64,000 nucleotides of DNA from Gremmenia infestans (Eukaryota; Ascomycota; Leotiomycetes; Helotiales; Hamatocanthoscyphaceae). A model generated the notes under the pieces. The model had not been told where the DNA came from. It saw only the letters and a program-made list of their open reading frames with translations, and made no database searches. Below are positions 33,238 to 44,672 of this stretch, in pieces. How positions within the stretch are numbered: the first letter of the stretch is position 1; each line of letters begins with the position of its first letter. The position numbers and the translations under genes are program-made. The DNA lies in assembly GCA_032629725.1 (NCBI GenBank), contig JAFEVB010000012.1:1116001-1180000 (forward strand), read 5' to 3'.

Positions 33238-33704
33238 TTAGCTTTCGGTTACCTCACTTGACGACATAGACCCACCCTTCAACGCATTAATCCCATTCTG
33301 CAATTCTTCCCTCTTTGTCTTCAACGCCTCCTTTCGTTCACTCTCCTCAATTGCCTGGTCTATCATCCTCTCTTCATATTCCCACTGTTGTAATTGGTCT
33401 GCCGTCATTGGACTCTCATCAGCTTCAAGATCCAATGCGAAGGCATCTTCTCCCTTGTTTATAACATCTGATCTCGGCGTCCAGTGCTCACGTGGGGAAC
33501 GAGGTGGAGGGGAATTGTTTCCTCTTGGAGGTGTACCGGGAAGCGTCAGCTCTTTCTCCTGGTGGCTCGTTGCTGTTCGAAACCTGAGTCTAGCTGTCAA
33601 AAGAAAGCATGGGTGACAAAAATACTGCAAGTTGATGGTTGCACGTGGTGGAGTGAGCCACCGTAAGGCTGTGAATCCGAGATGTCTATAGATTCGGTGG
33701 CCAT
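33238..33704 (-). CDS. Small acidic protein with a UIM-like helix, unknown function
   Basis: Preferred model on the minus strand: exon 33662-33704 (MATESIDISDSQPY) joined to 33238-33593 through a 68-nt intron ending TTTTGACAG; 132 residues. The donor (GTGGCT) is poor, so the amino end is uncertain; without the intron a non-ATG start at 33630 would be needed. The middle is Pro/Arg-rich (PRGNNSPPPRSPREHW). The carboxyl half is a charged helix, EYEERMIDQAIEESERKEA, close to the ubiquitin-interacting motif (hydrophobic-x-x-Ala-x-x-x-Ser with acidic residues before it), though the final acidic position is Lys-Glu. Ubiquitin binding is only a suggestion. Confidence 0.55.
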
Positions 33705-34091
33705 AATTGGCTAAGTGCCATTCTACTTTTCAGGTGCGAGATAGCATTTAATAGGCCAACAAAGGTGTCAAAGAATGGGTGAATGGAAAAATTATGTGAA
33801 CAACGCTCTGCAATTTAATGGACAGCCAATAATGATAGCTGCAGCGTCGGAAAGTGGAGAAATTGAGAAATCATTGAATATTGCATTGTCCCACAAAAAT
33901 GCGGATAATGTACTTCCATAAAGTGGTTGTGCTGGAGTGGTTATATCTTGAATGTTTCGAAAACAGAGAAATGCAGAATTCGAAGCAAAGGAACATCAGG
34001 GCGAAAGGAGGAATCCGAGACAGACGCTCATTGCAGTAGCTTCTGAAAAACGGGTATAAATGTACAGTAGCGACTTAGCAAAATAATAGAC
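33705..34091. other. Short intergenic gap
   Basis: Between the small acidic-protein gene and the 3' end of the Yos9 gene. Nothing recognisable. Confidence 0.4.
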
Positions 34092-35563
34092 CTATAGCTC
34101 ATCCTTATAGACCTCTTCGCTGCCCTCATCGCCCTCGGCCTTGGTCTCTACAGCTTCAAGCGTAGTATCGTCATCCTTTTCATCATTATCCACGATTCCC
34201 AAGATTTCCCTAACCTCTCCAGGTGCATCGACAACTTCGATCTTCCAACCTTTTTCTTTCGCCATCTTCTGCACCTCCTTTCGTAGCTGATCCACCATCT
34301 CCGGCTCTAAATCCAGCTTTGCTAATTCTGCATCGCTTGCCATCTCAACCTGGCCGCCCTCTGCCTTGCTCTTCGCCTTGGCAATAATTTCAGTGTGGCT
34401 ACCAAGAGGCTCCTTCCCGAAATTCGGGGGGATTGGCATACGGGCGCCTTCTTTATTCATCCATTGGCCACCTCCGACGACGACTCCGCCGACATTGATT
34501 TTGGTCTCTTTCTTCTGCCCAGCGGCCTCAAGCTCAGCTTCTAATGTCTTCAATTGTACCCGGTAATCAATCTCATCTTCCGGAACTATGACCCGACACG
34601 TGATAGGGTGTGCTTTGTTGTCTTTCGGTGGCATGAATGCTACATCGTTACACAGACGTGGTGTGTAAACAACCATAAGGTAAGAGCATGTTGTTACCTC
34701 CTTAATATAGCCAACTCGATCCGTGACATGTGGGTTGCAGTGGAATTGGACCTCGACTCTTCTTGGCTTACCAGTCAGATCGCATGTTGTGCCCCCTTCC
34801 ATCTTCTGTACCAAATATCGCGTGTCGCCCTTGACCTGTAACTCTGTGTTCGGCGGCTGGTTCTTTTGACCCTTTGGAGGGTCTAACTGGTTTTCCCATT
34901 CATCTGCTTTCACGCCACCTCCCCTAGCTCTACCAAGCACAAATTCCATGGTATTTGGGTCTCTGAGTGGCGGCACTGGTGGTTTACCCGGCTGAGGTGG
35001 AAGCTGGTGGAATTGCGTTATATCTGCATTGTAGCAAAAGGCATATGACCACCATCCCGAAATATAATAGAGACAATTCCCCTCCAACTCTTGGAGGAGT
35101 TCCCAACCTCGGTCTGTGGCGCGCGCCAACTCTTTTTGCTCGGCCGCGCGGGCTTCCGCTTCCGAAGTTTCATTCCTGGGCGGTGTTTTAACAATGGGAA
35201 TCGTGCAAAGATGTCGTTCCCCATTCAAGTACATTAATTCGTAACTTTCGTAGGTGGGGTCGAACGGTTTATCATAGTGCGTATGGGGGACACCGCTGGG
35301 CTCGATGCTCTTTGTATTCGAGCTTGGAGGAGGGTCCTGGATTGACGAGGAAGCTTGCTCGACTATGTGGTTTGCAGCTGCATCTGAGATGAAGGAATCA
35401 GAAAAGATAACTTCATACTGAAGAGGTGTTAGTCCGGCGCAAACGGTGATCAAGAGCTACTTACTTGTGGGAAAGCAAGAATATCATCGTGCACGCTGAA
35501 CACAGTCTGACTCGCCAGAACTATTGGAATTGATGCCAAAAGGGCTCCATTAATCGGATGCAT
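34092..35563 (-). CDS. YOS9: Yos9/OS-9 homolog, ERAD lectin with KDEL tail
   Basis: Reads trimmed N-glycans on misfolded proteins and hands them to the Hrd1 complex in the ER lumen. Exons 35465-35563 and 34092-35417 on the minus strand; 474 residues. The first exon encodes a signal peptide (ALLASIPIVLASQTVFS). The mannose-6-phosphate-receptor-homology domain spans about residues 145-300 with the double Trp (ISGWWSYAFCYN), the glutamine after it (QFHQ), Arg in GKPRRVEVQFHC and the Glu/Tyr pair in EVTTCSYLMVVYTP, the residues known to bind mannose; its cysteines are conserved. The acidic carboxyl region ends YKDEL, an ER-retrieval signal. The intron sits just after the signal-peptide region. 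Confidence 0.93.
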
Positions 35564-37434
35564 TTTGCCATATGGAATATGCGAAATGGAGGAGGGGAGT
35601 GATAGCAAGATCCCAATGGACGTTGGTAAGAGATGAGATGTTGTTCATCTGTCATCTTAGATATCCGCTCCGCTCCACTCCGCCGTGCTTATCAGCCAGG
35701 TGAGGGCGGAGCGTAACGGCACGCATTCCTGCTGATTCATAGACTAGTCACGTGATCCAGAAGTCAGGCTAGATATTGACTAGAATCTCCCAAGCATTGG
35801 GCATTGCTTTTTCCATTAACTTGTCCGCTTCCGCAGAGTCTTTGTTTCAAGATAATCTTTGATTGAGACCAAAGTTTCAACTCTTTCTCACGGCACCTCT
35901 CGAGTCGAGGCGGGCGTTGAAAAAGCATCGGGCATCAAGAGAGAGAATCTAGGCCATAGGCCCGCAAGACGAGGTCAAGCAAGCTCTCGGCGACCTTAAA
36001 GCCGTCTGACTGCCTTGAATTAATGCCTCAAATGCGACCTGCACCTTCAGTACGCCCGACTTCCAAAAGGAAAGGAATGCTATTCGAGTCTGGAGTCAGT
36101 GGTGTAGGAACGTCAAGCCGTGGTTGGTGATACTGGAAAGTCGTTGAGTGCGGAAGGACCTCCAGCATGCGGTTGAGCCATTTAGAGAGATGTTTGCTGT
36201 GGACGTGACTAGATTATGCCTAAATCCTTTATGCAGACTTTTATTTACTGTATTGGAGAGCTGTTTGAGTTTGCGAACCACTTCCAAAGGTCCACTTCCT
36301 CGACGTGGTGCGGCTTACTGGAAGGTGGATACGAGTTGGGATCCTTCCCTCCCACTTGTCGAACCTCTGGCGGCGATCAATCAGAATCGCGAAATTCGGT
36401 GAGGCGGACTCGCGGACGACGTGTCTGCCTCACTTTGCTTGGTGGCAGTTAGAGCAGTGCGGTTGGTGCTACCGTGGTACCAACCGGAGCGAACCGTACA
36501 GACCACTAGAGAGAGGGTGCGGTGTGATTCGCTGCTTCACTTATTGAGTTTGGAATAGCCTGGGCAGCTTTGCATGGACAGGGTTCACTTTTCCCATGGG
36601 CTGCGTGCTGTCCTTCACTGCACCACCACCACCACCACCATATGCAGGTTAGGTTGCGCCCGGACGGTATGGAATTGGGTGATAATCTACTGAATGGCAG
36701 CTTAGATGGAGGGGCACGATAGGTTCAAATGCCCTGAAGGGTGACGCCCAAGAGCCTGTACGCTCCGTAGCCAGCCAGTAGAAAACCCCATACAGGGTTT
36801 GCTGCCAGCACAATGTCGAGTCAACGTGTTTTCATCCACTAGGAACGCGGAAGGCTTCACTAGATCGCGGACTGCAAGGGAAGATGCCAAGTGCCCCCTA
36901 TCCTATCCTAGTGAGAGCTCCTAGCATGCATCGAGAAGTATCGCGGCATCCACTCTCATCCACTCTCATCCACTCTCATCCATTCTCATCCACTCTCGTC
37001 ATGCTTCACCACTCTCCTCGCGCCATCTCTCCACCGCTGCAAGCCTCTTCCCAGCTCACCCAGCCGATCGACACCGAATTTCAACAGAGCCCCAGAATGA
37101 CCTTTGGCTTTCCGCCAGTTGTGAAATATCAAGTTTGTTCCCTCCTCCATCCATCCTTTCTCTTCCTTCGCCCTACTTTTTGAATGCAAGCATCAGCGTT
37201 CAATACTTGTTATTCAAACATCAGAGTGAACTATCATCACCTTCATTGTTCGTGCAATAGCGGAGACTAGCAGTGAGTTGTGTCGATCCCACGGTGCCGT
37301 CGTATGGACAGCAAGAACTCGTTCGCTGATATCGTAAGGCTGTAGACGTTACAGCTTGATCGTCGTCCGTCAAGCTTCGAGGCAACTTCTCAATAACCTC
37401 CCTATACAAACTACTCAAACCATAGCTGCCCATC
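35564..37434. other. Long divergent intergenic region
   Basis: About 1.9 kb between YOS9 and the C2H2 gene. Several short open frames (36100-36900) overlap each other and look accidental. CACCAC repeats lie near 36620 and a 10-bp tandem repeat at 36947. The last 400 bases are probably the C2H2 gene leader. Confidence 0.5.
36947..36998. repeat. Five tandem copies of a 10-bp unit (CATCCACTCT)
   Basis: Units of CATCCACTCT follow one another from 36947, one with a single substitution (CATCCATTCT) and the last running into CGTCATGC. Located about 440 bases upstream of the C2H2 gene start. Confidence 0.85.
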
Positions 37435-39507
37435 ATGTCGGCGGAGCTAAGGATAAACACTTCCTTCGAAGCGGACCAGCGCCTTCGACGAATTCAACAA
37501 CTCCAAAACAGGAAAGCTGCCACCCAGGCCGCCATTGATGCCGAGATTGCTGCCCTCTCCTCAAGCGCTCCAACTCCCTCATCATATCAACCGCAAAACC
37601 GAGTACAGAAACACCATCGCCGAAACAGCAATGTCCCCAGAAGTATGTCTTCCAGTGGTGCTACCATGGCCCGACATCTCTCTTCTGTAGGACAATCCTC
37701 TGGTTTTTCCTGTACTGGCTCTAATGACAACTAGGATCGAATCGAAGCACCATCTCAGCGACGGACACTCTCCCAGCGGTCAGCACCTCCCATGGCCCGA
37801 ACGAACTCAAAGGGAACATCCTCGTCTCGAAGCGGCAACATGCCTTTCACTCAGAATGGTGCAATGCCTCCACCACTCCGCTCAGAGCCTCGAGAGAACC
37901 CTGCTATGGAGACTTGGATGAAGGACCCCTCCTACACCTTCCGCTCTCACCCATCAGCTTCTCTGCAAAGGTCACCATCCCAACGAAATTATGAACTCGA
38001 GCAAGTCCCAGAACTGGACCAAGTCGGAGAGAATCCCCTCGACTTCCTTGCACGCACGATGGGCCCTCCGACACTCTCGCTATCACCGCCATTCTCAACA
38101 CCCTCATGCACGCTGAATGATCGGCTATCGACAACCTCTTTCAACACCGCAACACCCTCGACTCCTACGACCGATTCGCTTACTACGGCAACTACACTTT
38201 CAAGTAGTATGAGTCGACAGAATAGTCTGTGCAACGAGCCTGTGCTCGAAAGTTTTCAAATGATGAAGTTCAATTCGAACAATTCCTATTCTTCAGATGT
38301 CAATTCCCCCGATCAAATTATGTATGATCAGTTAAATCCTCATTTTGCATCCCCTAGTCATAATCGTCGTTCATCGAACGAAGAACAATCTCAACTTCTC
38401 GTTGGGGCTGGTGCTAGTCATGATTCTCAATTTTCACATTCTTTTTCTTGTGCAGAAGCTTTTGCATCTTCTGCCTTCGGTGAGAAGATGGAAAAATCTC
38501 AATCGAATGAAAGTATTTCTTCGAACGCGTCATCTGCTTCGCGAAACAAACAGCGGCTGCAAGCTAGTCTTGCCGCCGCTCGACCGATCATGCCTAAAGG
38601 TGGCAGCGACGAAGACTCAATGTCGCGAGCAAACTCATCGCAATCGATGAGTCGCCTTGAATCAAAAGACGGGTCCCATGACAAAGTTGCTATCTCGAAG
38701 CCTACTTATCAGCGTCCAAAGCATGAGCGAGTCTTATGTAAACAATGCGATAATCACCCTGACGGGTTTCGCGGCGAGCATGAGTTGAGGAGACATCAAG
38801 ACCGAGAACACAAGCTGTTGGTCAAAAAATGGGTATGCATCGAGCCTACGGGTCATGGTCATGCTAAACCTGAGCTACCATTGTCGAAATGCAAAGCGTG
38901 TGGGGTGCAGAGGAAGAAGTACGGTGCATATTACAACGCCGCAGCACATCTTCGACGTACCCATTTCAAGCCAAAGGCAAAGGGGGCTCGCAAGAACTCC
39001 AAGGGTGATGATGGGGAGAAGCGAGGTGGCAAGGGTGGAGGAGACTGGCCGCCAATGTCTGAGTTGAAGCATTGGATGAGGGAAGTGGAGGAGCCGGCCA
39101 CCGATTACTCTCAGTCACAATCTCAACAAGACGAAGCCGACGTCTCCGATGACGACACGAACGAGAACGAAAGCAACTTCGATGATCAAGTCTTCCAGCC
39201 CTCAACGATATCGCCACAGCTCGGAAGCAACAACTTCAACGATTCGTTTATCGCCAATCCTTCGCCAATACATAATATGTATCCTTCAACACCCAACGAC
39301 ATCTACAGCATGCAAAGCATGCCTCTCAGTCTCCCTTTACAGCAGAGTTCATGCATTGATACGTCAATGTATAGTCAGAACAACTTTCATACTTTCTCTC
39401 CCGATCTCACAAACGACGCAATGGCGTTTTATGATTCTGTTCCTCAAAGTTTCGACGACCAGGTTTTTGCTGGTCCTGATTTTGTACCTTTCCCTTTCTC
39501 TCAATGA
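37435..39507 (+). CDS. C2H2-type zinc-finger-like protein, putative transcription factor
   Basis: Preferred model: exons 37435-37686 and 37735-39507, intron of 48 nt (GTAGGA, branch CTAAT, CTAG); 674 residues. An alternative uses GTATGT at 37643 and the acceptor at 37783. The protein is Ser/Asn/Gln-rich and disordered apart from residues about 415-500, where VLCKQCDNHPDGFRGEHELR with HQDREH forms a C2H2-like finger, followed by CKACGVQRKKYGAYYNAAAH and LRRTHF, a second Cys2-His2-like unit. An amino-terminal helix (FEADQRLRRIQQLQNRKAAT) may dimerise. This arrangement is widespread in filamentous ascomycetes. Target genes unknown; nuclear role inferred. Confidence 0.82.
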
Positions 39508-41175
39508 CTGAGTAGTTTTTCTTGATTTCTTCTAATTCTCTTCTATTTCTATGTCAAATGTTTTTATACATACCGGTATGGTACTTCGAAGGTGCGCAAC
39601 AAATCTTCTCTTTTCTTCTCATACTATTTATGTTGACATATATCATCATGTATTTGGCGTACTACAATTCATTTTTCGATGAATTGAGGCGTTTACTTTG
39701 GGATTTTGGTTACCTCATGTATATAATATGCTACAAACACGCAAACACGACGTCATGACAAATAAGGGGTCACAGGCATGGAGGAGTTCAGAGGTCTCGA
39801 TACTTCTGGCGTTTAAGGTCTTAAGACGGTACCGCAAGGGCGGGCCATGTTACTATTACAATAATAATAATATTGATCTTACACACTTATAACCTCAGTC
39901 TGAGACTCATCATTCTGCCCATCAACCACGTCGATTATGTATAGGTATGGTGTGCATCCCCGATTTCACATACCACGACGTCCAAATCCCAGTTGCAGAA
40001 GCCACATTCCCATTCTACTTGCTCTCCCGAAGCGGTCGACTCTTCATTATTAGAATCTCTGGTTTTTTTCTTCTTCTTGGCTTTTTCTTATTCAAATGAC
40101 AATCTTCTTTAAGCGTCTCATCTTATCTCCCCTAGCAAAAACGCGTCTTTCTCATGCAATAGCGCTAGCTATGCTACTACAAAAAGCCAGCTAAGTGGCA
40201 AATAAATGCTAGCGAAAGATGTAAATCATTGTAGTAATCTCGCGTAATAATTACGGAGGTGTGCTAGCTAGTAGTAGCGAGAGAAAGAATCATCCAGCTG
40301 ACATATTTTCCGTCATTTTAGTACAGTAAATAGATGTATATACCCAGGCAATTTTGGATGCTGTTTGTTACATGTCAATCATACAATGGTATTCCTGCCA
40401 AGCAATAACGTGGTGATTTGTATGGCCGGGCCATCTTTCGAATTGCGGGCAGGCAGAAGAGAGTCATGTAGGGGAATACTGTACTCTAAACATTCATCAC
40501 CTCAAAATGTACAGCTCATGAAGAACGCAAATCTTAGTCAGATCATAGGAGCTATATACATATAACTACATACCTCTTCGTTCTCTATTGGCAGCTCATC
40601 TTTTCGAGCACGGAAAACTTAACGGTAAGGGATCATAACGCTCCACCTACTGGTCTGAACTCTCATACACCAACCCCAAACCACCAGACTCTCTTTGTAG
40701 AACCTTCGGCTCCGTGGTGGTGCGAACCTTACAATAAAGCAGAAAACTTATTTTCGGCGCAATGTCTGCAAGGCAAGGCAAGGCAAACAAACATTATCAA
40801 TTCATAAGCACAGAACAAAGACCACGCGGTACAAGTACACGCTTGAAAGAACCATCCCGCCATCCCACCATCTATCCAAGTGAATCCACGCTGGCCGACG
40901 CGAAAATGAATCCGCAACGCATCCTACCCCAACTTCCCCAAAACAAGCACTACCCATCGCTAAACAGAAATCCAACCTTCACACTTTAGATTCAACTCAC
41001 GGATTAACAACAGGCAGATAGGCAGGTAATGCTAGAAAAGGAGACACAAGTAGAATCTGAATCACAACTATCATCGCTCACGGAGGCTCAGGCGAGAGCA
41101 ATGGATTCACGTGTCGCGCAAGACGACGATGTGCCTCCGTGACAACGCGGACCCGAACCATCGGCATTAATAGCC
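39508..41175. other. Intergenic region
   Basis: About 1.7 kb, with an AATAAT run near 39861 that may be in the 3' region of the C2H2 gene. Scattered short frames have no recognisable content. Nothing else seen. Confidence 0.45.
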
Positions 41176-41541
41176 ATGGCCTCATCATCATCATCATCAT
41201 CATCATCATTATCAAAGCGCTTCACGTCTCCCAAAACCCCGTTCCCCAAAAACCCGTTTCCAGAAGAAGACGAAAAAAAAGGAAAAGAGGAATGTCGAGC
41301 AAGGCAGCGGGATCTACGACTCCGTGCGCTGCGTACATGTATAGGTACCCCTCGACACGGGATAATGAGGGAGTCGCCGTGTAGGGCGGAGGGTCTGGTG
41401 GGTATTTGTATGCTGGGGCTTGCGGGCATGTGTTTTGTGCTTTGGTTTGCGGGGTATGGTATGATGGTTGGAGTGTTCGGACTCGTTTTGGTGGGGGCTT
41501 GGGGGTGGATGTGGGGGTGTGTTTGTGCTTGGTTGATGTGA
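41176..41541 (+). CDS. Possible small two-span membrane protein with serine run
   Basis: 121 codons without intron from an ATG in good context (AGCCATGGCC). Ser residues 3-11 come from a TCA microsatellite, then SKRFTSPKTPFPKNPFPEED, a charged stretch, and two hydrophobic segments (LVGICMLGLAGMCFVLWFAG and MMVGVFGLVLVGAWGWMWGC). The order of a phosphorylatable polar start followed by a Gly/Trp-rich helical hairpin looks designed rather than random, but the G-rich DNA there would also encode hydrophobic residues by chance. No family recognised. Confidence 0.4.
   Translation: MASSSSSSSSSLSKRFTSPKTPFPKNPFPEEDEKKGKEECRARQRDLRLRALRTCIGTPRHGIMRESPCRAEGLVGICMLGLAGMCFVLWFAGYGMMVGVFGLVLVGAWGWMWGCVCAWLM
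41182..41208. repeat. TCA trinucleotide microsatellite (nine units)
   Basis: Nine perfect TCA units at the start of the possible small membrane-protein frame, encoding serine. Length polymorphism would be expected. Confidence 0.9.
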
Positions 41542-41819
41542 AGGAAAGAAGGAAGGAAGAGGGGGTGTGTTGTTGGGAGGTGGGGGGTGGTTGTAATGGA
41601 CTGGAATGGAAGATTGGGTTCCCTGAGTTGAGGGATAGGTATGATGATCTTGGAGGAACAAAGGAAGCGTAAAGGCACCGGTACAGAGGCGAGCAAACGC
41701 TATAGGGTCAGATTTTGGGTCGAGACTTTGGGTTAAATTCAGCATAGTATGATAGATACCCATTGCATCCCTTTCATTTCTGTAAAGTTCCCAAGACCCT
41801 TAATTTCGGCATCCCATCA

Positions 41820-42353
41820 TCATGAAGCAGCCGCCACAGGACCTTCTCCACCAGGTATTAACTAGTTCAAGTCAGTGATTGTATTCAGAGGTTAAGATCA
41901 GACGTACCATGCAGATGTTATTTCCATTAAGCAGGATCTTGGACAGCTTGGTGTGGTTTCCGGAATAATCGCTACAAGGTCTATCAGCATCCAACACAAC
42001 ACACACGAGAGTATAGAAGGTAACATACAACTCGGTGACATCTTCAAGAACCATGTCTATATCTTGATTAGAATATGTGGGCAAGAGCGAGGAGTTGCGT
42101 GTACTTACTGACGTAGTCGTCGAAACCCATGAGCGTACCACTGAATTCTGTTCATCCAAACCGTGTCAGTCTACAGACTTGATGGTTTTGAAGTAGGTTA
42201 GGATCATGCATACCCTTTTCACCCTTCATAACAACCCAGATCTTGGATCCCACGCATTTGTCAATCAGCTCTAGAATTGGAAGTTAGAGGAGATGAGAGA
42301 GCTTTAGCAAGGGCTTGGGGTGACGAACCGAGCGGAAGTAGTTGAGATGTCAT
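41820..42353 (-). CDS. LSM5: U6 snRNA-associated Sm-like protein LSm5
   Basis: Subunit of the heptameric Lsm1-7 (mRNA decay) and Lsm2-8 (U6 snRNA) rings. Six small exons on the minus strand: 42329-42353, 42214-42270, 42109-42147, 42029-42056, 41908-41971 and 41820-41861; 84 residues. Every junction rebuilds LSm5 sequence: SQLLPLELIDKCVGSKIWVV, EFSGTLMGFDDYVNMVLEDV, then TEFDYSGNHTKLSKILLNG, NNICM and LIPGGEGP. Sm1 and Sm2 motifs (GFDDYVNMVL; ILLNGNN) are intact. Exons as short as 25 and 28 nt make automatic prediction likely to fail here. It is divergent from the exonuclease gene. Confidence 0.95.
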
Positions 42354-42955
42354 GGTAAGAGGAAGCGGCGAGGCTAGAAATTAGATGTCAGATGGTCAGA
42401 AGCGTATTTCGTTGGTGGGCTCTGGCTTGAGAGAGCCTTCTGCTCAGCGAGACTCAGATGGCGAAAAGAAGCTTGAGGCAACTTTCGAGGCGGGGCACGT
42501 GAGGGTTGATACATGAAGAGTACGAAGAGAATCTTAAATACTCACAGATTGTGGAATAAGGCTCTCTGCAATACAAATAGTATCAAGAAGACCAAGTATC
42601 GCTGTCTTTCGTTTTGTTGATCACAGATACAGAGGCTTAGATATTGTTGTAATTCTCGTGATATCAACCCCAAAGGTCTTGGCGTTCACACTTTGCTCGG
42701 TTTGCACTAACTGACTGGACTGGATCGACCGTGGCGCGTCTACCTCTTACGCCCTCACACCTAAAATCAACACACGACTCCCTCACCCAACCTATTTATC
42801 TATATGCGTGTATTGCTCGCGTCATGCTCCTTTGCCATCATGGAGCATCAACGCTGGGCAACACACTTCGACGACCGATTGCTTACCGAATGAGTGGCGA
42901 GATTGCTTTGAGGAATCCGTTTATGACTACAGGCGAGAGGTCGACTCGCGCCAGC
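42354..42955. other. Divergent promoter between LSM5 and the exonuclease gene
   Basis: About 600 bases. In-frame ATGs at 42890 and further upstream could extend the exonuclease, but the ATG at 42956 has the better context. No RNA gene seen. Confidence 0.45.
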
Positions 42956-44256
42956 ATGGCTACTTCGTGAGTACTTTGTTACTGCTATATACTTGAAAGG
43001 AAAGCAGAGACTAACATGATCCAAGTAGCCCTAGGGTTCCGACATCAGGTCGTCCAAAGGCCACTCAGCCAAAGACATGGCATCCAAACCACGGCATCCG
43101 ATTCAGTCCAGGACCTGACACACCTCGGATGAACACTACAGCCGCAGTAGAAATAGAGCAGGATCTCATGCTACACTCAAATATCCAAGACAACTATATA
43201 CTAGGCCCCTTGCAAACCACATCTCGAGCACTGCCTGAAGAGAAGACCGAAACCCCCACCACTTGCCCCCCTCTCCCAACCGACCTCCCCCCTCAAGACC
43301 CAAAATACAACTTCATCCCAACCTCAACCTCTGAATGGAAACCAACAGAAGCACTCTTCCGCGCCGCGAGAACTGCACCCGTTGGAACTCCCGAATCCTA
43401 CTGGTCGCACAGCCTGTACCGAAACCCGACCGTCCCCACGCAAAAAGTAACAGTTCACTACTGCAAATCCCTCCACACTACGGAGCGTGTCCTACAAACC
43501 TACTTTCTCAACGACCCCCTCATCGGCTTCGACATCGAATGGCTATTATCCGCCAACCGCAACTCCGGGCCTAAGCAAAACGTCTCGCTCATCCAAATCG
43601 CCTCATCTTCCCGCGTAGCACTCTTCCACATTGCTTTGTACCCCGGCACCTCCCTCGTCTCTCCAACGCTAAAACGCATCCTCGAAGACGACACCGTCAC
43701 TAAAGTAGGCGTCAGCATAAAAGCTGACTGCACGCGCCTGCGCACGCACCTAGACATCCACGCGCGCGGCCTCTTTGAGCTCTCGCATCTCTACAAGCTA
43801 GTAAAATACTCGCCCCTACCCTCGCGCGACATCGCTTCCAAAAAACTCATCAACAAGAAACTCGTCTCGCTCGCCACGCAAGTGCAAGAGCATCTACACC
43901 TGCCCATGTACAAAGGCGACGTGGTGCGCAGCAGCGATTGGAGCCGCGCGCTGAACCTCGAGCAGATCCGGTATGCGGCGAGTGATAGTTATGCGGGGGT
44001 GCAGCTGTTCGATACGCTGGAGTGCAAGAGGAGAGCGCTTGAGCCGACGCCGCCGCGGCCCTCGCATGCGGAGTTGAATCTGCCGATTCGTGTGGCGGAG
44101 GGGTTGGAGATCGAGACGGAAGGGGAAGGAGAGGAAGAAGAGGAGATTGAGAAGCCCGTGGTGGCCAAGAGGAAGTATACCCGGACCGCTGTACCGAATC
44201 CTGTCAAGGTCAAGAATGCGGATGCGGATGCTAAGATGGAGGACGCGATGAGATGA
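42956..44256 (+). CDS. DEDDy 3'-5' exonuclease domain protein (WRN/RNase D-type fold)
   Basis: Exon 1 is only 11 nt (42956-42966, CAGCATGGCTACTTC context) and exon 2 is 43029-44256; 412 residues. Exonuclease motifs are complete: DIE at about Asp172/Glu174 (LIGFDIEWLL), the second Asp in VGVSIKADCTRL, and the YAASDSYAG motif giving the Tyr and final Asp. Two metal ions are bound by these acids in the family. A basic carboxyl tail (KRKYTR) follows an acidic run and may be a nuclear signal. No helicase or HRDC domain is present, so it is a stand-alone exonuclease; substrate RNA or DNA unknown. The start could instead be the in-frame ATG at 42890. Confidence 0.85.
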
Positions 44257-44672
44257 GGTAAATTAGGAACGGAACTACCAGGTGTTTGCTAAACTGAAGA
44301 CTCACGAATTGGGATTTTCATTTAAGGTCTAGCATTAGCATGCATTACCTTGGCGTTGGAAATGGAAATTGCATGGGATGGGATGGGATGGAATAGGATA
44401 CACATGGCTTTCAACGACCGCCAAAACTACATAGGTGTGCATAAGCATTGACGCATTTCATAGACTGCATGGAATAAAAACATCACTTTATCAAAGACGA
44501 GGGATTGAAACATCGTCTATTAGCAAGCGTAAAGAATGTGATTCTATAAACTAAGCACAAATCCTCTGCTCTGTATTTCTTTTTGTCTTCATTTCTTGCT
44601 TGCAAACCATAATCATGAAAATGTATTTTTGCCTTTCCACCATGACCATAACCATCTCTCCTGCACCCAGCC
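44257..44672. other. Convergent 3' gap
   Basis: Between the exonuclease and ornithine decarboxylase 3' ends; contains a GGGAT pentamer run near 44377. Nothing else. Confidence 0.4.

Noticed and set aside
36096..36547. Cluster of overlapping short ORFs upstream of the C2H2 gene
   Set aside because: They overlap in several frames, none has a recognisable motif or plausible splice extension.
41088..41763. Long minus-strand Pro/His/Thr-rich ORFs
   Set aside because: Low-complexity shadows of G-rich DNA with no domain pattern; the plus-strand frame with ATG in good context is more plausible.
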